A stretch of DNA of 64,000 nucleotides from Hanleya hanleyi (taxonomy: Eukaryota > Mollusca > Polyplacophora > Lepidopleurida > Hanleyidae). Under the pieces are notes generated by a model that saw only the letters and a program-made list of their open reading frames with translations, did not search any database and was not told where the DNA came from. This document shows positions 22,430 to 34,076 of the stretch, piece after piece. Positions within the stretch are counted from its first letter, which is position 1; the number at the start of each line of letters is the position of its first letter. The position numbers were made by a program, and so were the translations under genes. The DNA is taken from NCBI GenBank assembly GCA_036873755.1, contig JAVTVY010019578.1:1-64000 (forward strand). The letters run 5' to 3'.

Positions 22430-24230
22430 ATTACAACATGCATCCACGGTATGGAATAATACAATTCTATTTTGATATCTCTTTGCATTGGAGACCCGAT
22501 AAGAAGGAAAATAATACAGTCGGAACTACGTAGGCGGGATATAGCAAACCATAGGAATATGCATACTAGTTAATTGCTATTCGTGATCGCGCTTATTACA
22601 CGCAAGTTACACCGTTAACAGCGAGTAACTAATAGTTCGATACTTCGGACGTTCGAGGTAGAATTGAATAACAATTTAGTATTGTCTCTCCGGGAAGTGA
22701 TCCCAGGATTGAGTATTATATATGAGACGTACTTGAAAATGCACGAAATTCGGGTGATATCATCATTGATATACTTATCCCCTGAGACCAATACTCATGG
22801 AAGTAAATCAATGGTTTACTTATTTACAACAACAAAGTTAAAATTTGTGTTACAATGGACTAAATTGCTTGGTATTATATCACATTATAAGACTCCAAAT
22901 GATTAGTTCAATATTTAACATGTATTTGGTTGTGTAAAAATGCCTTCATTATCGAAGCATGCGATCGGCGTTGGAAATTGACCTTTATGCTTTGTACTAA
23001 AGATAATGAGAATGGTATCGGTGTGAGCCTAAAACAGCACGCTATGATGCGGGCCAGTTCAATTTGAGAAAAAACCGTGCACCCTGGGGTTAAAAAAATG
23101 AAAACTTTCATATGATCCCATTTTGAACCTGAAAATTATGCTTTGCAACGAAGATCGTGTAAATAAATCCAGAATGGTTCAAAAGCAATACGCTTTGACG
23201 TGAGCTTGCTCAATTCGGACAAGCCTAAAAAATAAACTATTATGTGACTTTGCTCTACTTTTGACCAAAGTTTAAGTTGGACTTCTGAAGACGCCTTAAA
23301 TTAGAGAAAATATGCGAAAAACCGAAGCGCGACACGGACGACGTATGTCACTTGCAAGATGCTTCGAATTATATTAAGGTACAATGAGAGAACAAACTTT
23401 TGGCAAGTGCGTACACACGAATAATAAATAGTCTTCAATATGGCAAGGTTCGCAAGATGTCCGAATTTACAAAAGATTCCTCGGCACAGAAGGTTATAAT
23501 AAATTATAATATTTACCGAAGTTATTGCATACTTTGAACATAGGCCGGTCGAATTTGGAATAATGACTAGAGGAAATCCCTGAGTTACTTCTGACAAGAA
23601 TGTCACCCATGGCAGAACACAAACATGTCGCATATTATTGTGTATTTGTTATTCACCGGACGTAGCCGACGTTGATTTCCGTATCCACTTAAATGGAAGA
23701 TAAATGATCTGAGTCTACTTCGTTTAATCACGAAACATTTTGGTAGATTCTGGTCAGATTTATTTGAAACCACATCAAGATATTAGAACGGGAGAATAAA
23801 CTAAAGCATTCCGGAAATCAGGAAAAATTGAACCACAGAGTATATTTTTCGATACTTCGTCATTGTGACGTCAGCAGATCAACAAAGCACGAGGGTAGGG
23901 AACGCTGATTATTTTTATTGCTAGAACAGTCCCGAGGTTTAATGTGTGTTGATGGGTTACTTCCTGCTGCCCGAGGCTGTCCAGAGTTGTTCGAATTATT
24001 ATTTATCCAAGAAGGTGTTACATTGCCGCAAAATTCTGATGACACTTTCAGAAAGTAATATATTTCGTCTTTTCCACATTAATCGGCAGACATGTAAGGG
24101 TCGAGTGGTATGTGATTGACTATGGTACGTGCTGTATCAAAGCATAACAACGTACCGAAAATAAATGATGCTGTCTCCAATGTCCAACCAAAGGGTCTTA
24201 TATTGAGGTAAGATAAGATAATTCTTTATT
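22430..24230. other. No feature recognised
   Basis: Only short frames without motifs. Nothing in this AT-rich stretch could be assigned. Confidence 0.5.
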
Positions 24231-24343
24231 GTACAAGCGTCAATGACTGACAGAATACAAAATTCACATAACTATAACAACAGGTCAATTAATTCCAAAC
24301 TTACAGGACATATCATCTCGTATACTACAATACAGTATAACAC

Positions 24344-24590
24344 TTATTGAGTGGCGCTATTCGAGCAAGGCCCAGTATTTAGTAGATCTTGTCGGAGATT
24401 ATTACAGTTTGCAACATATTTACAAATAATTTTGCAAATGGATGGATTATTATTACGAAGAATATATAAGAAAGTGTTTTCTGTTGAACAGCTGTCAACA
24501 TTTCTGTCCTGGGATATTACAGTATTAAATAAATTATTTCTAAGGGCAGCATAACTTGGGCAATGTAACACAAAGTGCTTTTCGTCCTCG
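24344..24590 (-). pseudogene. Retrotransposon C-terminal fragment (IEDEKHFVLHCPSY motif)
   Basis: The minus strand reads CPAIIEDEKHFVLHCPSYAA, then LRNNLFNTVI and about 50 further residues to a stop. This is the cysteine/histidine-rich tail found after the RT or RNase H region of many invertebrate non-LTR retrotransposons. Only the tail remains. Its 5' side stops within a few bases of the opposite-strand RNase H frame at 24594, marking a junction between two element fragments. A related but different fragment lies at 29884-30093. Confidence 0.65.
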
Positions 24591-24593
24591 ATT

Positions 24594-25586
24594 ATGGCTG
24601 GGCAAAATCAAGGGGAGATAAATTTGTGTAACGTCCTTTTTCAATCATCAGTTGGTGATTACTCACTCGTAGACAACAAAAGCATTTACGATGTTTATAA
24701 CTGTGTGTATGTTCTAAGTATGGTTCAGTATAGTATGAAAAACACAAGTAATAACACAGGATCAGCTTTTGTTATACTTGAGCTCAACATACAAAATGGT
24801 TTCAAACTTCCAGACAATATGTCTGTATACACTAGTGAACTGATTGCTATAATTAAGGCTCTCGAATCGATCATCGAGCGCAAACCAATCCGTGCGGTGA
24901 TACTCAGTGACTCCCTTAGTGGACTCACATCCATCAAAAATTCTATATCTGACAGTAGACCTGATCTCATACACAAAATAGAATGTATATGTACACAAAT
25001 ACACAACGAGGGTATAGACGCCATTTTAGCATGGGTCCCCGCGCATGTCAACATCAGAGGTAACGAAGCAGCCGACAAAACTGCCAAAGACAGTCTTGCT
25101 AAAACTACACACGATGTGCCAATAGGATTAGGATATAAAGAACTCAACACTATCATTAGACGCAAAATAGATAGCAAGTGGCAAAAGGAATGGAACGAAG
25201 AAGAACGTGGACGGTGGTTACATAAGATCCTTGATGGAGAGAAAAGACAAGCCCAGGCATTCCAGTTAGACAATAAACGTGATGACCGCATAATCACCAG
25301 ATTAAGACTAGGCAAAACCGGACTTAAATCACATCTGTCCATGCTTCTGAAAAACACCCCACCACTCTGTACCGCATGCAACAATGTAGGAGAAACAATA
25401 GAACACGTGCTACTCGAATGCCCAATCCACAACCAACAACGTGTGGCACTTAGAAACGAATTAAAAAAATTCAACACTCCCTTAACATTACCAGCGTTAT
25501 TAAACCCTAAGCCCCCCATTAGAAATCAGGTATTCAAGTCCTTGATAAATTTTATCAAAACTGCTGGTTATTACTCCAGTATATAA
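24594..25586 (+). CDS. Retrotransposon RNase H domain ORF (330 residues, partial element)
   Basis: The frame is the C-terminal part of a non-LTR retrotransposon polyprotein. RNase H spans about residues 45-170: the Glu of TSELIAI at 82, the Asp of ILSDSLSG at 106, and WVPAHVNIRGNEAADKTAKD with His 151 and Asp 161. These residues normally cleave the RNA strand of the RNA/DNA hybrid made during reverse transcription. The first catalytic Asp (DGS motif) is missing: the matching region reads YSMKNTSNNTGSAFV, so the enzyme is probably dead. A zinc-knuckle-like tail follows (C259-x2-C262-x8-H271-x4-C276, ending EHVLLECP). No reverse transcriptase precedes it; the first ~40 residues look like flanking DNA read through, so the true start is unknown. 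Yet 330 codons remain open, which suggests a young insertion. Confidence 0.8.
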   Translation: MAGQNQGEINLCNVLFQSSVGDYSLVDNKSIYDVYNCVYVLSMVQYSMKNTSNNTGSAFVILELNIQNGFKLPDNMSVYTSELIAIIKALESIIERKPIRAVILSDSLSGLTSIKNSISDSRPDLIHKIECICTQIHNEGIDAILAWVPAHVNIRGNEAADKTAKDSLAKTTHDVPIGLGYKELNTIIRRKIDSKWQKEWNEEERGRWLHKILDGEKRQAQAFQLDNKRDDRIITRLRLGKTGLKSHLSMLLKNTPPLCTACNNVGETIEHVLLECPIHNQQRVALRNELKKFNTPLTLPALLNPKPPIRNQVFKSLINFIKTAGYYSSI

Positions 25587-25699
25587 TACTACCGCCGTAC
25601 ATGCGCAGTCAGCATTTTTTTCCCCCACATAATCAACTACTAGTACACCAAGTACTATGACACGATTTGATAGAGGCCAAATCATTCTTCTGACTTCAA

Positions 25700-26065
25700 C
25701 AAATGGTATGGTTGCAGCGGAGTTACCTTGATACTGAGGGCCGTGTGCACCATAGCCATACAAAACATTATGGCCATAATAAACTATCCATACATAACAT
25801 CCGGCCAAAATGTCACAGACACATTTAGAAATAAAATAGGCATGGCAATAACGGAGTTACCTTGATACTGAGGGCCGTCTGTTCCACTGTCCTACAAAAC
25901 AAACGATGGCCAAATCTAATTGAATTCATGACAACATTAGCACGGCCAAATCGCATATAGCGAGCAGTATTCGGCATAAAATATAGGAAATGGTGATGGC
26001 GGAGTTACCTTGATACTGAGGGCCGTCTATCTCATTGTCTACAAATTCTTTATGGCCATCAAACG
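25700..26065. repeat. Three-copy repeat 3' of the RNase H ORF
   Basis: GGAGTTACCTTGATACTGAG followed by GGCCGT occurs at 25719, 25853 and 26001 (spacing 134 and 148 bp). Each is followed by a stretch ending in ATGGCCA. The 27-base core is identical in all three while the intervening sequence has diverged. It may be the 3' untranslated part of the retroelement or a separate tandem repeat. Confidence 0.85.
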
Positions 26066-26825
26066 ATAATGCATACAGAAATAATACAGAGCCATTTATT
26101 TGTGTATTCACCGTGTACTGAATCTATCGAAATGTTTAGTTATTTATTCATTTGTTGATCTATTTACTCACTTAATTATATATTGCTATTCATATTATGT
26201 GACTGACGGTCGGGGCGTGCCTGTTGTTGGGAGGAAGATATATCAAATTATTGCATCGAAAAACAATAGAAAACAAGAATGACTACAAGCCTTCTATTTC
26301 ATATGATACAGGCACACCGAAGACCACAGACGAGTTGGACAAGACCTGAAACAGAAGACGGATGACGATTACAAGAATACCAACAGCGCCTTGAGTGACA
26401 ACGCCGCATAGCAAGAACACCCAGAATCAGAATACTCGACCCTAGACCACACCGGACACGCTACCCCTTAGATGTTACCGAACTGACGCCTCAACACAGA
26501 ATATGATCCTTTGACTTTCACGCAATATAGGACGTAGACCTGCCGTTCTGTACCCCACTACACACTCCAAGCAATTGTTACAGGCACAGATTTCTGGAAG
26601 GACCCACCCTGTTCCCAAGGGCGTCGTTAGGGAAGTCGTCTCGAAGAATCCTGAAGTCGCCCTGGTTCTCCCAGTTTTTTTCTGGACGGCTTTGTGCGTA
26701 CTATGGGGTACAGAGACAAAGGAATCATCCACGCGATTACAACAAATATTTTCCAGTATAAAAACCAATAACAGACTTAACGACTTGTACATAGCGACTC
26801 TTCTCTACTAGTATTTATATTTGTC
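26066..26825. other. No feature recognised
   Basis: Two overlapping frames of 78 (+) and 105 (-) codons occur at 26475-26811. Neither has a domain, and they occupy the same DNA on opposite strands. No other signal was seen. Confidence 0.4.
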
Positions 26826-26829
26826 CACC

Positions 26830-28900
26830 GCCGCAACGCGGCCGGGGACTTTAAAATGGTTCTTGCTTCTATGTGTCCGTGCATGCACGGACATGTCCGT
26901 GCAAATACTTCATAAGCAATAACTTCTAAATGCTTTGTCGGATTCCTCCGAAATTTGGCATCTACATTCTTTGCGACAAGACGTCTCTTGGTATTACGTT
27001 TCAGCAAGATCCGCCTGTAGGTGGCGCCACTGGGGTCTTGCTTCTATGTGTCCGTGCATGCACGGACATGTCCGTGCAAATACTTCGTAAGCAATAACTT
27101 CTAAATGCTTTGTCGGATTCCTCCGAAATTTGGCATCTGCATTCTTTGCGACAAGACGTCTCTTGGTATTACGTTTCAGCAAGATCCGCCTGTAGGTGGC
27201 GCCACTGAGGTCTTGCTTCTATGTGTCCGTGCATGCCGTGCATGCACGGACATGTCCGTGCAAATACTTCGTAAGCAATAACTTCTAAATGCTTTGTCGG
27301 ATTCCTCCGAAATTTGGCATCTGCATTCTTTGCGACAAGACGTCTCTTGGTATTACGTTTCAGCAAGATCCGCCTGTAGGTGGCGCCACTGGGTCTTGTT
27401 CCAATCTTTAGTGCATGTCCGTGCCGTGCAAATACTTCGTAAGCGATAACTCCTAAATGCTTTGTCGGATTCCTCCGAAATTTGCCATCTGCATTCTTTG
27501 CGACAAGACGTCTGTTGGTATTACGTTTCAGCAAGATCCGCCTGTAGGTGGCGCCACTGGGTCTTGTTCCAATCTTTAGTGCATGTCCGTGGATGTTCGT
27601 GCAAATGCTTCATAAGCGATAACTCCTAAATGCTTTGTCGGATTCCTCCGAAATTTGGCATCTACATTCTTTGCGACAAGACGTCTGTTGGTATTACATT
27701 TCAGCAAGATCCGCCTGTAGGTGGCGCCACTGGGTCTTGTTCCAATATTTAGTGCATGTCCGTGTAAATACTGCGTAAGCGATAACTCCTAAATGCTTTG
27801 TCGGATTCCTCCGAAATTTGGCATCTGCATTCTTTGCGACAAGACGTCGCTGGTATTACGTTTCAGCAAGATCCGCCTGTAGGTGGCGCCACTGGGTCTT
27901 GTTCCAATCTTTAATGCATGTCCGTTCATGTTTGTTCAAATCCTTCGCGAGCGATAACTTTCGAACAATTTGTCGGATTTCTTCGAAATTTGGTAAATGC
28001 ATTCCCTGCGACAAAACACCGTTGGTGATGCGTTTCAGCAAAATCCACCCGGAGGTGGCGCCACTAGAGTTCATTCCATTATTCCATGCTGCAAGTGATA
28101 ACTTAGAAACACTTGGTCGAATTTCTTTGAAATATCCTACATATGTACCTTTCTGGGTAACATGAGAAACGTTGCGGCTCATCGGATTCTTCTCAAATTT
28201 GGCATGCATTTACCATGCCAGGAGCTGTTGCTTGGGATTGCCTTTCGCTCACTTGCACTCACAGGTGGCGCCACCTGGTGGCAACATCACAAATTCGTTG
28301 CCGGGTAATAACTTGAGAACTGACCATCGGATTCTTCTCAAATTTTGTATGAATGTACCGTGACATAAGATGTCGCTTGATAATGCATTTCACTGACTTG
28401 CGCCTAGAGGTGGCGTCACCTGGTGTCAAAATCTAAATTTGGTTTCTGGGCAATAACTTGAGGACCCTCATCGGATTCTTCTCAAATTTGGTATGCAGAT
28501 GTCCCCACGATACCATGTTCCTTGGGATTGTATTTTTCCCGCTTCTGCCTACAGGTGGCGTCTCCTGGTGGAAAAATTTGTTTCCGGGCAATAATTTGGC
28601 AACTGCTCATCAGATTATTTTCAAATTTTGTATTCATATGTGACCCGCCCCAAATAACATGAACACCGGTGGGCATCTAGTACCGGCAATAACTTGAGGA
28701 TTCCTCTTCAGAGTCTCAAAGTTCATATGCCGATTCCATGACATGAGATGTCATTTGGGATTGTGTTTTGCCTGCTTGCACCTACAGGTGGTGACTCCTT
28801 GTGGCAAAGTCTAAATTTGGTTTCTGGGCAATAGGTTGAGGATGCCTTCATATTCTTGTCAAATTTAGTTTGCAGATAATATGCCATGAATTCTCTTGGG
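26830..28900. repeat. Tandem array C, ~162-184 bp monomers grading into diverged copies
   Basis: The anchor TCAGCAAGATCCGCCTGTAG starts at 27001, 27176, 27360, 27528, 27701 and 27863, with a diverged form at 28035. Each monomer holds CAATAACTTCTAAATGC, TCGGATTCCTCCGAAATTTG and the palindromic GGTGGCGCC. From about 28070 to 28900 four or five further copies are recognisable only by AATAACTTGAG, ATCGGATTCTTCTCAAATTT and AGGTGGCG. The left-hand copies also start with a perfect 20 bp palindrome (TGTCCGTGCA and its complement). Divergence rises steadily to the right. Confidence 0.95.
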
Positions 28901-28909
28901 GTTGCATTT

Positions 28910-29200
28910 CGGTTACATAATTTTCATGCTACATGGTAAAGAAAATATATTACAGTAGCAATCAACATTCAGTCAGCCATTCAGAGTTGATCTCAAAACC
29001 TGCGAAGGTGGAAAGACCCCTCTACTTCTTACGCCTGTGAAGTAGCTGTTGCCATCCTCATGAATATCTTCTGAAACCGACAGCGCTTATAAATATTGCT
29101 GCCATTTTGGCGGGGGACCTAGCATCCTCTGGCTGCTTGTTCCTCATTGTTATTGTTATTCATTATTTAATTATTTATTTTAATATCTAGCGCTGCAAAA
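28910..29200. other. No feature recognised
   Basis: Short AT-rich gap between array C and the TTAA-flanked MITE. Nothing identifiable. Confidence 0.5.
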
Positions 29201-29208
29201 GATCTTAA

Positions 29209-29784
29209 CCCTACCTGGCCTGGGGGGGGCCATTATGGCCCCCCCTACCAAACTTTCTGCACTATCTCCGGAACAGCGAAAAATGGAGAGCTGAAACTCC
29301 GCGACTTTATAGTTTATCTTATTGGGGTCATTTTGATCCTACTTGCATAACCCCCCGAGCAAAGGATCATGGGTAAATTCAAGATGGCGGCCACGTGGTG
29401 TACCAGAAAAGTGATTTTTTGTCATATTTCTTCAAAATTTCTGCTTTTCCGCGATGAAAAGTGGGCAAAAATTATTTTATTTCATATCACATTAATATTT
29501 GCTAATTTTTCATGCAGTTTTTGTGGAGAAATTGCAAAAATAAAAAATTCGGAAAATCCGACCGAAAAATCGACCAAAAAATGCCGTTTTTGAAAATGAC
29601 GTCACTGTGACGTCATCAAAGCGGCCATCTTGGATTTTTTTACATTTTCTGATAGAGCTTGACCCAAGGGTATAGTGTAATAAGTTTCAGCTCCCTAGCT
29701 CAAGGGGTAAGAAAAATAATTAGGGGGGGCCATTTCGGCCCCCCCAGGCCTGGACAGGTCCCAAAAAGCCCAGGCCAGATAGGG
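29209..29784 (+). mobile_element. piggyBac-like MITE, 576 bp, TTAA target duplication
   Basis: TTAA at 29205-29208 and 29785-29788 flanks the element. The left end is CCCTACCTGGCCTGGG and the right end is CCCAGGCCAGATAGGG, its near-complement. A subterminal G-run/GGCC/C-run hairpin sits at both ends. A TTAA duplication and CCC-starting termini are the hallmarks of the piggyBac superfamily. There is no transposase, so it would depend on enzyme supplied elsewhere. The interior includes TGACGTCACTGTGACGTCAT. Related copies lie at 22198-22422 and 53560-54095. Confidence 0.85.
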
Positions 29785-29883
29785 TTAAATTAACTAAGAA
29801 ATGTACCGTGAAATTTAAATAAAACATTGAGTTGATGGGCCGCGAAATCCGTATGGGAAGCGGCCCTTAAACTACAATTTCAA

Positions 29884-30110
29884 TCAAGTATGGTTCAAGC
29901 CTGATTGATTCCTGGCTAGTCTATACGTTCGTAACTTGTTTCCAACCCCTTTCCGGACATTATCGTTGTGTAGAACGGAATGGAAGGTTTCTTGTAAATG
30001 TTGTTTGGTTGCTTCAGAAATAGAGTTCAATTTCGCAGAAAAGCTCAGAAGATTATTACACAAAGTGCCCCATTGGCCCAATTTGACGAACAATTTTTTT
30101 GGTGGAAGAT
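29884..30110 (-). pseudogene. Retrotransposon fragment (NKLRTYR motif)
   Basis: The minus strand reads SISEATKQHLQETF, VLHNDNVRKGVGNKLRTYRL and ends shortly after at SGLNHT. NKLRTYR(L/F) lies downstream of the reverse transcriptase domain in a common group of invertebrate non-LTR elements, just before the Cys/His tail seen at 24344-24590. Only this ~70-residue piece remains. Confidence 0.5.
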
Positions 30111-30417
30111 AACCAGCACGATTTATTTTGATTAAGCATAGACACGTTAGCCTTGTATGCTAACGATATTAATCTGGTTGGAACAGTTTCTGCTAATCTG
30201 GCCATGTATTTGGCTGAGCCTAACAGTATGTCCTGAATTAAAGGGAATTCTCCAAGTTCAGCCCTACCCGCCTAGTATGAGGCCCTTTTGCTACACCCTA
30301 AAATATACTTACAAACTTTTATATGCACACTCTCAACTTCAAATTTTTCAGAGTCTGATATTTTTATGACGTAGGGTCAATTTTTTTGAGGTGGCTCAGG
30401 CAGCAATGATGGGTGAC

Positions 30418-30683
30418 AACGTCATTTCGAAGAGTTGTCTCATGTTAACGTCATTTACTCCCATTTTTACCCGTGACAGCACACTTTCTCTCCTCTTAAG
30501 GTATTTTTGTCAATGAAAACATCGATTTTGCCCAGCGAACCACCTTATGTATAATCCACAGAAGGATTTTCACACTGGGACGTGCCCTTATGATTATAGC
30601 AGGCTCATGAATATAGCGGGCTTCGGTATGTCAGGCATTCTACTGGGAATTTATACGACTAAACAATAATTATACATGGCAGT
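30418..30683 (+). repeat. Dispersed repeat family Z, copy 1 left part
   Basis: Matches 33405-33660 closely: TTTCGAAGAGTTGTCTC, GTTAACGTCATTTACTCCCA, AATGAAAACATCGATTTTGC, CCACAGAAGGATTTTCACAC, ATTCTACTGGGAATTTATAC. It is cut off at about 30683, where a foreign insertion begins. The rest of the repeat resumes at 31833. Confidence 0.9.
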
Positions 30684-31832
30684 GTGACTAACGTCACATG
30701 ACCTACGAAGTACAGTAGGCATTAGGGCTCGAACGCGAACTGAACTCTTGGAAATTCCCACCCCCAGTTGAAATCCTGCCTATATTAAGATGGGCACCGC
30801 CCAAGTCTGAATCGCCAGTGATTTTCATCAAAAATCACCAGAAATTTTCATCAAAAGTAGGTCAGCTCAGAACTTGTTGGTAACAGTCTCCTAATGCGCC
30901 TTCATTCCAAAATAAATAACGATCGCCGATTTAATTTTACAATTTTTTAATTAAAGGAAACAGATTGAATAATATAGGTTCAGTAGATTTCAAGCTTTAC
31001 GTGTGAAAATACATTTACATCTCTTTAATGGTTTTCAGTGCCCTTGTACAGGATCAAAACAACTTTTTGAATCACATTATTTTCCCAACAATACAACAAA
31101 TTTTTATATATAGTACTATAGTAGAAAGGTAGCATTTATGTAGTTTACGGTAACTCAACACAAGACCAACACCTTCTATGCACAAGATAATAATGATTCT
31201 ATGTCATTCTCCTGAGCATAACCGGTACAAAGACGAATAAATAGCGTCTCTACATCACGTTGTTATCTAGATATATGAGACAACACATTTTGGGCATCGG
31301 CAATCTGATGAATGTACTATTCCGGTTTTCTTGTTTCACATTATATTCTATGGCGGTTGATCGGTGATTTTCTTCATTGATAAACGTTAAACCACCTCAG
31401 CTTCGTTATGGAAACAGCGCTGATTGTTTGAGGGTATATACAGTAGTTAAAGATTAACCTCAGTAATAGGGCCATGTGGCATACAGTGAGACAGGGTATT
31501 TTTAGCTGTGGGTAATTTGACCTGAATTTGAAGGCTCAAGCCTGGTGTGGCCAATGTGAAATAGGATACACGTTAAAGGTTACAGTTCACATATATCTAT
31601 AACCATATACTGAAGTGTTAATTATCAATCTAATTTTAATCAGAATTATTTCAGATCAGAACTTGCTGGTAACAATGCCCTAATGCACGTTCATGCCAAA
31701 AATCAAGGTTCTAATGTCAACGGTTCTCCTTATTTTGCCGACGAAAGGATTTGGATGGACTGACTGACTGCCTGACTGACTGACTGACTCATTACCGGAC
31801 AATTTGCAATCTGTAGCCTACTTCGTAGGAAA
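30684..31832. mobile_element. 1.15 kb insertion splitting family Z, with short inverted ends
   Basis: The intact copy at 33405-33780 has no such DNA at the matching point (ACTATAAAGATGGAATTACC), so this is an insertion. CCTACGAAGTA near the left end (30702-30712) is inverted at the right end as TACTTCGTAGG (31819-31829). Inside, a ~45 bp direct repeat (CAGAACTTG(T/C)TGGTAACA) occurs near 30865 and 31658, and a GACT/CTGA microsatellite at about 31755-31790. No transposase frame is present. Confidence 0.7.
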
Positions 31833-31952
31833 AGATGGAATTTCCATATGACGTACATGTATAGAGGTCATAAGGAATATTACATGCGAATTCGAAATAG
31901 ACAAGTGATATCTGTAAAACTAACCTGCCTTAGTACAACTCTTTTTTCAGTA
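31833..31952 (+). repeat. Dispersed repeat family Z, copy 1 right part
   Basis: Continues the family Z match with AAGATGGAATTTCCATATGA, CATGTATAGAGG, AATAGACAAGTGATATCTG and AAACTAACCTGCCT. The same string follows directly in the uninterrupted copy at 33662-33780. Confidence 0.9.
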
Positions 31953-32464
31953 GAACTAATGCTTCAAATTTTGGTTAATGTTTTGATTTTATCTCTTTAG
32001 GTATCTGGCAGAAAGAAAACAAAATCGAGAAATCTATGTTGTACTGAGGTTGCAACGTTTTATAGATGCGCTCCAGCACTAGTAAGCATGGTACCGACAG
32101 GTCAATTACTATGCCAGTCATCGTGCACATGACATTTGTGCCTTCTCAAAACTGTAAAACGCTGGAAATTAAAACGAGCCTGCTATAGGAAAATACTATA
32201 CACATATATATGAAACTAAAACAATCGAATGAATATGGTCAAATACAATAAAGAAATAGATTAAGAACACTTGCTTTGCAAATTGTGGTTCAGGGAGATG
32301 CTGTTAATTTCCACACCAATATAAACATAGATATGTATATAGTAACAAGTTTCATTTTGTGATTATAAAGATAAAAGGTACGTTCCGTTCAATGCACAAA
32401 CAGTATGTGTAAGAAAGGATCAACGGAAGAAGCCCGAGGCCATAATTTCTTGCTAAGCTTGTCT

Positions 32465-32551
32465 GGATGAATTCAGTAGTTGTAACCGCAAGTACTTTTA
32501 CCGAAGAAGAACTAGATATATTCTCTGAGTTGACTGTATTAAACTTATTCA
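32465..32551 (+). promoter_or_regulatory. Core promoter of EF-hand gene 1
   Basis: GATATATT at 32515-32522 serves as a TATA box, and TTCACT with its A at about 32551 is the likely start site 36 nt downstream. A GGATGAATTCA element lies at 32465-32475. All three parts recur with the same spacing order upstream of the other two first-exon units (59200 and 60230), which supports function. The exact start site is inferred. Confidence 0.6.
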
Positions 32552-32622
32552 CTCTGAGGCTCTTTCGAGACTGCAAATACAGAAGAAGGCCGAGAGAACA
32601 AAGTGTAACGGTGCATCTCGAG
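32551..32622 (+). other. Untranslated first exon of EF-hand gene 1
   Basis: The exon ends GTGCATCTCGAG with donor GTATGT at 32623. It matches the first exon of gene 2, which ends ATCATCTCAAG before GTAAGT. If spliced to the acceptor at 34067-34069, an in-frame TAA lies 24 nt upstream of the ATG, so the exon cannot extend the protein. The intron would be about 1.45 kb and contains a family Z repeat. A 125-codon open frame across this exon is considered fortuitous. Confidence 0.6.
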
Positions 32623-33404
32623 GTATGTACACACTATGTATTGTTTTCCCATAGAATTTCTCATTCGAGGTTTTTAGTTATTTGCTTACAAGATTGCAGT
32701 ATTGTTGCCATGTCTGGATCATATTCGGAAGAACTCTTGTCAAATTCATTTTTATGCGAAAATTTCATAGCAAGAAAATTTCTTCTTGAAAACAACGAGC
32801 CATTGAGATCACAATGTAACAATATGTTACGTCGTGACAAATGAAGTTGTCGGAAGTTTCTGTGTCACATTCCAAAGGAATCATTATGCAGTTGTTTTGG
32901 GGTCTCTAACAAACGACAAATTGTATCGAAGCTTGGCGTATTATGGATATTCAAGTTCATTTCTATAATGTGGGTTAAATTGCGTTTACGCGGAGAAGCT
33001 GAGTTTGTACAGATATATTTTTTCTGATGACCACAAGTATGAGTATCAGATAGTCTAACGTACGTCTACATTCTAGAACTTTTCGAATATTTTCCAAGGT
33101 TCTGATTCTGTCCTATAAATTAGGAATATTTTGTATCAAAGCGTATCGACTTCTGCAAATTTAACGGGTGGCGCATTTTCTTTTTTCCAAAGATGAATGT
33201 AGCTTTTTTACCTTACAATAAATTGAAAGTCGAAATCGATTTAGAAGAGCAAGTCCAATGCACCACGTTCAAGTCTTGATTGAGTGTGGGAAAATTCGGA
33301 TTATTCCTTTCCTATTATAGTAATATATTGTTAACATAAAAACATATATGTAAATGCGCTGATGTCATCTGAAAACTGAGAAGTCAAAGAAGTTCAAATG
33401 TCAA

Positions 33405-33780
33405 AGATCATTTCGAAGAGTTGTCTCCTGTTAACGTCATTTACTCCCATTTTCACATGTGACAGCACACTTTTCTCTTCTTATGGCATTTTTGTCAATG
33501 AAAACATCGATTTTGCCCAGCGATCCACCTTATGGATAATCCACAGAAGGATTTTCACACTGGGACGTGTCCTTATGATTATAGCAGGCTCATGATTATA
33601 GCGGGCTTTGGTATGTCAGGCATTCTACTGGGAATTTATACGACTAAATAATAACTATAAAGATGGAATTACCATATGACGTACATGTATAGAGGGCATA
33701 CGGAATATTGAACGCGAACTCGAAATAGACAAGTGATATCTGTAAAACTAACCTGCCTCAATACAACTTTTACAGCAAGG
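33405..33780 (+). repeat. Dispersed repeat family Z, uninterrupted copy
   Basis: About 375 bp, continuous from TTTCGAAGAGTTGTCTCCTG to AAACTAACCTGCCTCAATAC. It provides the empty site for the insertion in copy 1. It lies inside the intron of EF-hand gene 1. Confidence 0.9.
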
Positions 33781-34076
33781 TGGCTCTGGATTATATAATT
33801 ATGTTGTCATGTTATATTTATAAGTTACATATGTCGCGACAAGAACATTTTTAATAGGTGTACGACCTTCAGTGTTGCCCATTTGCGGTAAGTAATGCGA
33901 TATATTTTGAACCGTATCGTTGTGATGAAAGTTGCTGTCAGAAAGGTACTTCGATGAGAAATACAATCAACGTGATATTTCAGTTCGGCCGCCTCTTGCT
34001 GAAATATGTGCCACGTCCTTTACCAATAAGCTATATTTTGTTCACTGAAGATGTCTATATATTTTTCAGATACACG

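Noticed and set aside
24725..25519. 264-codon minus-strand open frame
   Set aside because: It is the antisense shadow of the RNase H frame, which has recognisable catalytic and zinc-binding residues.
26777..27534. Minus-strand frames of 62-121 codons ending in LLKRNTKRRLVAKNADAKF-like repeats
   Set aside because: Produced by array C monomers; no homology to known proteins and the frame shifts between copies.
32467..32844. 125-codon open frame upstream of EF-hand gene 1
   Set aside because: It overlaps the proposed TATA box, start site, first exon and donor, all conserved with gene 2. The peptide has no motif.
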